From positions 1 through 37,721 of the forward strand of contig JANOLJ010000068.1 of assembly GCA_031419715.1 (NCBI GenBank): 37,721 nt of DNA, given 5' to 3'. The position numbers and the translations under genes are program-made. This DNA comes from JAEMQF01 sp031419715. Lineage in GTDB: Bacteria > Pseudomonadota > Gammaproteobacteria > Burkholderiales > Burkholderiaceae_C. The notes under the pieces were generated by a model, which was not told the origin of the DNA, ran no database searches, and saw only the letters and a list, made by a program, of their open reading frames with translations. Positions 32,024 through 37,721 of the stretch are shown piece after piece. Every line of letters begins with the position of its first letter. Positions within the stretch are counted from its first letter, which is position 1.

Positions 32024-33382
32024 ATGCTGACCGAACCCCTGCCCCGACCCCCTGCCGCTGAGCACCTGTCCGAGCCACGGCAGATCGGCAAGTACCGGGT
32101 GCTGGGCAAACTGGGCGAGGGCGCGACCAGCGAGGTCTTCCTGTGCCGTGACGACTTCGCCGGCCGTGACGTTGCGGTGAAGCTGGTGCGTGCCGCAGCG
32201 CTCGGTGACAGCCTGGACAGCCGCTCTATCGGGCGCTTTTTCGCCGCCGAAGCGGCTCTGGTGGGGCGTTTGCAGCACCCCAACGTCGTGCAACTCCTTG
32301 ACGCCGTGGCGGACCCGATCCAGCCCTACCTGGTGATGGAATATGTGCCGGGCAGCACGCTGCGCCCCTTTTGCAGCCCGGACCAGTTGCTGCCGCTGGA
32401 GCTGATCGTCGAGCTGGCCTTCAAGTGCGCCATGGCGCTCGGTTACCTGGCGCGCCAAGGCGTGGTGCACCGCGATGTGAAGCCGGCCAACCTGTTGTTG
32501 CAGATGACCCAGGGCGCGATCACCGGCGTCAAGATCACCGACTTCGGCAGTGCCTTGAACCTCGGCTCGGACCTGACGCACATCGACCGCGTCGGTTCGC
32601 TCGCCTATGTGTCGCCCGAGCAGCTCGATGGACAGCGCCTGGACAGCCGCTCCGACATGTACTCGCTGGGCGCGGTGCTCTACCACTTGATCGCCGGCCG
32701 TCCGCCGCTGGACGCCGCCTCGCCTGCGGCGATGATGCAGCAGATCTTCCATCAGCGCCCGGAGCCGCTCGGGCCGTTGCGCGCGGGCGTGGACCCGGCG
32801 CTCGACGCCGTGATTCAGTGCGCGCTGGCCAAACGCGCGCAAGACCGCTACCCCGATTGGGACGTTTTCGCGCGGGCGCTCGCGGCGCTCGTGTCGAACC
32901 AGCTCGTGCCGCGCGGCGACGACCAAAGCGTACTCGATTCGGAACGCTTCACCTTGCTGCGACAGCTTGAGTTTTTCGCCGGGTTCGGCGATGTCGATCT
33001 CTGGGAAGTCGTGCATCGCGCCCGTTGGGAGCGCTTCAACGTCGGCCGATCGCTTTATCTGAAGGGCGACGAAGGCCACGACTTTCACATCATTGCCCAG
33101 GGCGAAGTCGAAGTCTTTCGCAACGGCGAGCGCGTCGCGCAACTCGGTGCCGGGGCCTCGGTGGGCGAAATGGCCTACCTCGCACCCAGCGAGAAACTGA
33201 GCAGGCGCAGCGCCGATGTCGTAGTGTCCCAGCCCACCGCCAGCGTGTCGTTCGCGCCCGAGATGCTGGCTCGCCTGAGCCCCACCACGCGCCACGCGTT
33301 CGACCAGGCCTTCATTCGCGTGCTGGTGCGCCGTCTGCACGCCGCGCACGAGGCCTTGGCGCACCCGCGGCGCGTTCTCTAG
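32024..33382 (+). CDS. Serine/threonine protein kinase fused to a cyclic-nucleotide-binding domain
   Basis: This 452-residue protein has a Hanks-type kinase domain (about 20-290). The Gly loop is GEGATSEV (31-38), the ATP-binding lysine K53, the catalytic loop HRDVKPANLL (149-158), DFG at 173-175 and SPE at 197-199, so it appears active. A cNMP-binding domain follows (about 315-435) with GEMAYLAP from 381 and RSADV from 395, which keeps the phosphate-contacting arginine. There is no membrane helix, so it is cytoplasmic. ATG 32024 was chosen because the kinase begins shortly after it. The order kinase-then-cNMP resembles eukaryotic cGMP-dependent kinases in reverse. It is probably gated by a cyclic nucleotide; the substrates are unknown. 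Confidence 0.9.
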   Translation: MLTEPLPRPPAAEHLSEPRQIGKYRVLGKLGEGATSEVFLCRDDFAGRDVAVKLVRAAALGDSLDSRSIGRFFAAEAALVGRLQHPNVVQLLDAVADPIQPYLVMEYVPGSTLRPFCSPDQLLPLELIVELAFKCAMALGYLARQGVVHRDVKPANLLLQMTQGAITGVKITDFGSALNLGSDLTHIDRVGSLAYVSPEQLDGQRLDSRSDMYSLGAVLYHLIAGRPPLDAASPAAMMQQIFHQRPEPLGPLRAGVDPALDAVIQCALAKRAQDRYPDWDVFARALAALVSNQLVPRGDDQSVLDSERFTLLRQLEFFAGFGDVDLWEVVHRARWERFNVGRSLYLKGDEGHDFHIIAQGEVEVFRNGERVAQLGAGASVGEMAYLAPSEKLSRRSADVVVSQPTASVSFAPEMLARLSPTTRHAFDQAFIRVLVRRLHAAHEALAHPRRVL

Positions 33383-33481
33383 CTGTTCGGTCCCGCGCGG
33401 CAGGCCTGGTGGCCAGCGCGCCGCTGCGCTCATGTTCCAATCCCGCCCGGCGATTCACGCCGCAACCTATCAGGAGACCCG

Positions 33482-33766
33482 ATGAAACGACTGATGACCG
33501 TGCTGGCCTTTGCGCTGGCGATGTTGGCAACACCTTCGTTCGCTGCTGACGCCGCCAAGGCCTGCGAAGACCAGGCGACCGAGAAGAAGCTGGTCGGCGC
33601 CGCGAAGAACAGCTTCATGAAGAAGTGCCAGGCCGATGCGAAACCGGCCGCTGCCGCTGCCGCCAGCCCGGAATGCGAAAAGTCCGCGGCCGACAAGAAG
33701 CTTGCCGGCGCGGCCAAGTCGAGCCACATCAAGAAGTGCATGGCGGACGCGAAGCCGAAGGCCTGA
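33482..33766 (+). CDS. psiF: PsiF repeat-containing protein
   Basis: This is a 94-residue exported protein with a signal peptide (LMTVLAFALAMLATPSFA) and two PsiF repeats: KACEDQATEKKLVGAAKNSFMKKC in pattern and CEKSAADKKLAGAAKSSHIKKC. Each repeat has a pair of cysteines, so one disulfide per repeat is likely. The E. coli namesake is phosphate-starvation inducible, but its role is unknown. AGGAGA precedes the ATG. A strong terminator follows, so it is probably monocistronic. Confidence 0.93.
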   Translation: MKRLMTVLAFALAMLATPSFAADAAKACEDQATEKKLVGAAKNSFMKKCQADAKPAAAAAASPECEKSAADKKLAGAAKSSHIKKCMADAKPKA

Positions 33767-33790
33767 GGGCACGCCACAGGACCGATCTCA

Positions 33791-33813
33791 GGGCGCGGCT
33801 CGGCGCCCCTTTT
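33791..33813 (+). terminator. Rho-independent terminator after psiF
   Basis: GGGCGC (33791-33796) pairs with GCGCCC (33803-33808) around a 6-base loop, followed by C and TTTT (33810-33813). It lies 24 bases after the psiF stop and 24 bases before the convergent LysR stop. Confidence 0.7.
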
Positions 33814-33836
33814 CCCGTCTCAGTCTCACGCGGGCC

Positions 33837-34754
33837 TCAAGGTTGCGCGACCTTGACCCAGTATGCCGGGTCGCCGTAAGCGGCTTTCAGAAAGTCGATC
33901 CACAGCCGCACCCGCAGCGGCAAATGCTGGGCATGTGCGAACACCGCGTAGATGCCATTGGGCGGCGCGATGAAGGCGTCGAGCACGGTGTGCAGCTTGC
34001 CGCTTTGCACCTCGTGCTCGACTTCCCAGGTGGAGCGCCAGGCCACGCCCAAACCGGCGACACACCAGTCGTGCAGCACCTGGCCGTCGGTGCAGTTCAG
34101 GCGCCCGCTCGGGCGCAGATGGGTGACGACACCATCGATGTTGAACGCCCAGCCGCGCGTCTGGCTCGCATCGCTGCTCAGCACCAGGCATTCATGGCGC
34201 GCCAGTTCGCTTGGGTGCTTGGGCACGCCGGCCCGGCTCAGGTAGGTCGGGGCGGCCACGCACAGGCGCCGGTTGTCGGCCAGGCGCACGCTGATCAGGC
34301 TGCTGTCGGGCAGGTCGCCGACGCGCACCGCGCAGTCGACGCCTTCGTTGACGATGTCGACCACCCGATCGCTCAGGTTCAATGAAATCTCCAGGTCGGG
34401 ATGCAGCTCAAGAAACTTCGGCAGCAGTGGCGCCACATGACGCCGCCCAAAGCCGGCCGGCGCGGTGAGCCGCAAGTGACCACTCGCCTTGACGCTGCCC
34501 TGGCTGATGCGCGCCTCGGACGCCGCGATTTCGCCCAGCAGGCGCTGGCAGTCGTCGAGAAAGGCGCTGCCCTCGGGCGTCAGGCTGATGCGCCGCGTCG
34601 TGCGCAGCAGCAGCTTGACGCCCAGGCGCGCCTCCAGCGCGTCGATGTGGCGCCCGATTGCCGCAGGCGCCACGCCCAGCGCCTGGCCCACCGCCGTCAG
34701 GCTGCCCTTGTTCGCCACCGCGACGAAGGATTCAATCTGGGCGAGCCGGTCCAT
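33837..34754 (-). CDS. LysR family transcriptional regulator
   Basis: This 305-residue regulator has a winged helix-turn-helix at 1-60 (MDRLAQIESFVAVANKGSLTAV, then ALGVAPAAIGRHIDALEARLGVKLL) and a periplasmic-binding-protein-like effector domain. The wording SGHLRLTAPAGFGRRHVAPLLPKFLELHPDLE is that of the CrgA/DsdC-like subgroup common in Burkholderiales. It is divergent from the haloacid dehalogenase gene across 126 bp and may control it. A CATAAT -10-like element (34768-34763) lies 8 bases before the ATG. The inducer is unknown. Confidence 0.92.
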   Translation of the reverse strand: MDRLAQIESFVAVANKGSLTAVGQALGVAPAAIGRHIDALEARLGVKLLLRTTRRISLTPEGSAFLDDCQRLLGEIAASEARISQGSVKASGHLRLTAPAGFGRRHVAPLLPKFLELHPDLEISLNLSDRVVDIVNEGVDCAVRVGDLPDSSLISVRLADNRRLCVAAPTYLSRAGVPKHPSELARHECLVLSSDASQTRGWAFNIDGVVTHLRPSGRLNCTDGQVLHDWCVAGLGVAWRSTWEVEHEVQSGKLHTVLDAFIAPPNGIYAVFAHAQHLPLRVRLWIDFLKAAYGDPAYWVKVAQP

Positions 34755-34880
34755 GGGCGCGAATTATGGTCGGATGGGTCGCGCCAAGGCCGGTGCTGGG
34801 CCGATTGCCTCGCGGCCGTCACGAGTCCTCATGCATCTGGCTGGGCAATCGAGCCGCGCAAATCGAATAAATTGCAGGCC

Positions 34881-35570
34881 ATGAAACCACCGTCATCGGG
34901 GCGACCCCAAGCCGTACTGTTTGACGCCTACGGCACGCTGTTCGACGTGTACAGCGTCGGGGCACTCGCCGAACAGCTGTTCCCGGGTTTCGGCGAACGC
35001 CTGAGCCTGCTCTGGCGCGACAAGCAGATCGAGTACAGCCGGTTGCGCTCGATGAGCGCGCGCTACCAGCCGTTCTGGGAGATCACACGCGACGCGCTGC
35101 GTTTCGCTTGCGCCCGCCTGGGCCTGAGCCTGGACGCCGAGCGCGAGCGGCAATTGATGGACCAGTACCGCCATCTCGACCCGTTCCCGGAAAACCGCGA
35201 GGTGCTCGCGGCCCTGGCGCAGCGCGGCGTACGCAGTGGCATCCTGAGCAATGGCGACCCCGACATGCTCCAAGCGGCGGTCGCGCACGCCGGTTTCTCG
35301 GCCTGGCTCGACCCGGTGCTGAGCGTGCAGGCGACCGGGCGCTTCAAGACCGACCCCGCCACTTACGCAATGGGCACGACAGCGCTCGCTTTGCATGCAG
35401 GGGATATCCTCTTCGTGTCGAGCAACGGCTGGGACGCGATCGGCGCCACCTGGTTCGGCTACACCACGCTGTGGGTGAACCGCGGCGGTTTGCCGCTCGA
35501 ACAGCTCGGCACCGAGCCGTCGCGAACCGGCTCCAGCCTGCGCGACGTGCTCGACTTTTTCCCGACCTGA
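34881..35570 (+). CDS. Haloacid dehalogenase, type II
   Basis: The 229-residue protein matches type II L-2-haloacid dehalogenases: motif I FDAYGTLFDV with nucleophile D15, RSMSARYQPFWEIT, motif II LSNGDPDML, the lysine in FKTDPATYAMG, and motif IV VSSNGWDAIGATWFG. The enzyme would convert L-2-haloacids to D-2-hydroxyacids, for example chloroacetate to glycolate. Some annotated members are phosphatases, so activity on a halogenated substrate is an inference. The first eight residues are not conserved. It is 36 bp upstream of malate synthase G and probably cotranscribed with it. Confidence 0.88.
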   Translation: MKPPSSGRPQAVLFDAYGTLFDVYSVGALAEQLFPGFGERLSLLWRDKQIEYSRLRSMSARYQPFWEITRDALRFACARLGLSLDAERERQLMDQYRHLDPFPENREVLAALAQRGVRSGILSNGDPDMLQAAVAHAGFSAWLDPVLSVQATGRFKTDPATYAMGTTALALHAGDILFVSSNGWDAIGATWFGYTTLWVNRGGLPLEQLGTEPSRTGSSLRDVLDFFPT

Positions 35571-35606
35571 CCGCCTTCGGATCGAACCCACCCCCAAGGA
35601 CCCCGC

Positions 35607-37721
35607 ATGACTCCGCGCACTCCCCGTCACCGCCTGCTTGTTGCCGACCCGCTGCTGCGCTTCATCGAAGACGAGGTGCTGCCGGCGATCGGCCTGGCCA
35701 GCGAGCCCTTCTGGCGCAGCGTGGACGCCATCGTGCATGACCTGGCGCCGAAAAACATCGCACTGCTCGCCGAGCGCGACCGACTGCAAGCGGCGCTGGA
35801 CGACTGGCACCGTGCCCACCCGGGGCCGATTGCCGACATGCCGGCGTACCGGCGCTTTCTCGAAGGGGTCGGTTACCTGCAGCCGGTGCCGCATGGCGCG
35901 CGCACGACGACGACGAATGTCGACGCCGAGCTCGCGATCCAGGCAGGCCCGCAACTGGTGGTTCCGCTGCTCAACGCACGCTACGCGCTGAACGCGGCGA
36001 ACGCGCGCTGGGGGTCGCTCTACGACGCGCTGTACGGCACCGATGCATTGCCCGAGACCGATGGCGCGAGCCGGGCCGGCGCCTACAACGCGAAGCGCGG
36101 TGCCGCCGTGATCGCCTACGCCCGCGACTTCCTCGACAAGTGCGCGCCGCTCGCCGCAGGCGCGTTACACCGCGATGCAACGCGCTACACGTGCCGCGAC
36201 GGCAAGCTCAGCGTGACCTTGCGCGGTGGCGCGGTGTCTGGCCTGAAAGAGCCCGGCAAGTTTGTCGGCTACCAAGGCAGCGCCGACGCGCCGAGCGCGG
36301 TGCTGCTGCGCAACCACGGCTTGCACGTTGACATTCGCATCGACCGCGGCACGCCGATCGGCGCGAGTGACGCGGCGGGAGTCAGCGATGTCGTGATGGA
36401 AGCCGCGCTGTCGACGATCCTCGACCTGGAAGACTCCGTCGCCGCGGTGGACGCGCACGACAAGGTGCTCGGCTACCGCAACTGGCTGGGCATCTTGCAG
36501 GGCACGCTCACCGAGACCCTTGTCAAGGGCAGCAAAAGCATCGTGCGGCGTCTCAACCCGGATCGCCGCTACACCACGCCGACGGGTGGCGAGCTGAGCC
36601 TGCACGGCCGCTCGCTGCTGTTCGTGCGCAACGTCGGGCATCTGATGACGAACCCGGCGATCCTGTATGGCGGCGCGAAGGAGATTCCCGAAGGCATTCT
36701 CGACGCCGTGGTCACGACGGCGATCGCGCGGGTCGACCTGCAGCGCAAGGGCGCGGCCGGCCTCGTCAACTCGCGCACCGGTTCCGTCTACATCGTCAAG
36801 CCGAAGATGCACGGCCCGGCCGAAGTCGCATTTGCGGGTGAACTGTTCTCGCGCATCGAGACGCTGCTGGGCCTGGCGCAGAACACGGTGAAGCTGGGCA
36901 TCATGGACGAAGAGCGCCGCACCAGCGTCAACCTGCAAGCCTGCATTGCCGCGGCGCCGGCGCGCGTGGCCTTCATCAACACCGGTTTTCTCGACCGCAC
37001 CGGCGATGAAATGCACAGCAGCATGGTCGCCGGGCCGATGCAGCGCAAGGGCGACATGAAGAGCAGCGCCTGGCTGCAGGCCTATGAGCGCAGCAATGTG
37101 CAGGTCGGCCTGGGCATGGGCCTGCGCGGCAAGGCACAGATCGGCAAAGGCATGTGGGCCATGCCCGACCTGATGGCGGCGATGCTGCAACAAAAAATCG
37201 CACACCCCAAAGCCGGCGCGAACACCGCCTGGGTGCCCTCGCCGACCGCGGCAACACTGCATGCGCTGCACTATCACGAGGTTGACGTCGTGGCGGTGCA
37301 GGAAGCGTTGGAGAAGGCCGACCTGGGCGGGCAAGCCGACGCATTGCTGAATGACATGCTGACGATTCCCGTCGTCAAGGAAGTGACCTGGAGCGCCGCC
37401 GAGCGCCAACAGGAACTCGACAACAACGTGCAGGGCATCCTGGGCTATGTGGTGCGCTGGGTCGATCAGGGCGTGGGCTGCTCCAAGGTGCCCGACATCC
37501 ACAACGTCGGCTTGATGGAAGACCGCGCCACGCTGCGCATCAGCAGCCAGCACATCGCCAACTGGCTGCTGCACGGCGTGGTCAGCGCCGACCAGGTCCA
37601 CGCCACCTTCCAGCGCATGGCTGCGGTGGTGGACGGGCAAAACGCCGGCGACGCGCGCTACCAGCCCATGGCCGGCCACTTCAGCACCAGCCTGGCCTAC
37701 CAGGCGGCGCTGGACCTGGTG
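35607..37721 (+). CDS. glcB: Malate synthase G (C-terminus cut by window end)
   Basis: The enzyme condenses glyoxylate with acetyl-CoA to malate. 705 codons are open to the window edge; the E. coli protein has 723 residues, so only about 20 should be missing. Family segments include TTNVDAELAIQAGPQLVVPLLNARYALNAANARWGSLYDALYGTD in pattern, AALSTILDLEDSVAAVDA, FVRNVGHLMTNPAI, IVKPKMHGPAEVAF, GIMDEERRTSVNL, AFINTGFLDRTGDEMH and GVGCSKVPDIHNVGLMEDRATLRISSQ in pattern. AAGGA sits six bases before the ATG. The neighbouring dehalogenase could feed it with glycolate that is oxidised to glyoxylate elsewhere. Confidence 0.97.
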   Translation, partial: MTPRTPRHRLLVADPLLRFIEDEVLPAIGLASEPFWRSVDAIVHDLAPKNIALLAERDRLQAALDDWHRAHPGPIADMPAYRRFLEGVGYLQPVPHGARTTTTNVDAELAIQAGPQLVVPLLNARYALNAANARWGSLYDALYGTDALPETDGASRAGAYNAKRGAAVIAYARDFLDKCAPLAAGALHRDATRYTCRDGKLSVTLRGGAVSGLKEPGKFVGYQGSADAPSAVLLRNHGLHVDIRIDRGTPIGASDAAGVSDVVMEAALSTILDLEDSVAAVDAHDKVLGYRNWLGILQGTLTETLVKGSKSIVRRLNPDRRYTTPTGGELSLHGRSLLFVRNVGHLMTNPAILYGGAKEIPEGILDAVVTTAIARVDLQRKGAAGLVNSRTGSVYIVKPKMHGPAEVAFAGELFSRIETLLGLAQNTVKLGIMDEERRTSVNLQACIAAAPARVAFINTGFLDRTGDEMHSSMVAGPMQRKGDMKSSAWLQAYERSNVQVGLGMGLRGKAQIGKGMWAMPDLMAAMLQQKIAHPKAGANTAWVPSPTAATLHALHYHEVDVVAVQEALEKADLGGQADALLNDMLTIPVVKEVTWSAAERQQELDNNVQGILGYVVRWVDQGVGCSKVPDIHNVGLMEDRATLRISSQHIANWLLHGVVSADQVHATFQRMAAVVDGQNAGDARYQPMAGHFSTSLAYQAALDLV

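Noticed and set aside
31883..33433. 516-codon minus-strand frame
   Set aside because: It is the antisense of the kinase-cNMP gene and has no recognisable motif.
36165..37679. 504-codon minus-strand frame
   Set aside because: It is the antisense of malate synthase G, which is well conserved on the plus strand.

Overview
The window looks like chromosomal DNA from a high-GC betaproteobacterium, most likely of the order Burkholderiales. It starts at the replication-initiation locus. The evidence is the gene order dnaN-dnaA | rpmH-rnpA-yidD-yidC-mnmE, a KefB-type antiporter next to kdsD-kdsC-lptC, an lptA-lptB-rpoN group, and an argS-SPOR-dsbA group. The first roughly 5 kb read as less GC-rich than the rest. 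No rRNA, tRNA, CRISPR array or intact insertion sequence was seen. The genus cannot be decided from the sequence alone.

Layout. (1) Positions 1-6485 are the origin region. dnaN (cut by the window edge) and dnaA run leftward, and the ribosome/RNase P/membrane-insertase/tRNA-modification operon rpmH-rnpA-yidD-yidC-mnmE runs rightward. The 263-bp gap between dnaA and rpmH has a perfect DnaA box, a one-mismatch box and a strong sigma70-type promoter for rpmH. A further inverted pair of DnaA boxes lies inside rnpA. (2) Positions 6620-13225 hold a free-standing cyclic-nucleotide-binding-domain protein, a KefB-like antiporter, kdsD-kdsC-lptC (Kdo synthesis and LPS transport), a short-chain dehydrogenase and a DUF4349 lipoprotein. 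(3) Positions 13302-15734 hold a glycine-rich RRM RNA-binding protein with its terminator, a decayed GMC oxidoreductase pseudogene and about 520 bp without a gene. (4) Positions 15735-23483 hold an HDOD protein, then a tight five-gene envelope operon: exported helical protein, MacB/LolD-like ATPase, FtsX-like permease, LolA-like periplasmic protein and predicted outer-membrane barrel. A LytS/AlgZ-type kinase and a LytTR response regulator follow directly. (5) Positions 23493-31873 run leftward: a HAD hydrolase, a THUMP RNA methyltransferase, rpoN, lptB, lptA, dsbA, a SPOR protein and argS. (6) Positions 32024-37721 hold a Ser/Thr kinase fused to a cyclic-nucleotide-binding domain, a PsiF protein, a LysR regulator, a type II haloacid dehalogenase and malate synthase G (cut by the window end).

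Two themes stand out. First, lptC and lptA, normally neighbours, are 17 kb apart on opposite strands. The short-chain dehydrogenase that usually follows dsbA sits directly after lptC. A single inversion of about 11.5-28.6 kb would restore both ancestral neighbourhoods. Second, inside this apparently inverted segment lies the five-gene transport operon plus its two-component pair. It spans inner membrane, periplasm and outer membrane, and its first Shine-Dalgarno sequence is buried in a perfect inverted repeat. It is the best candidate here for a system without an assigned substrate.
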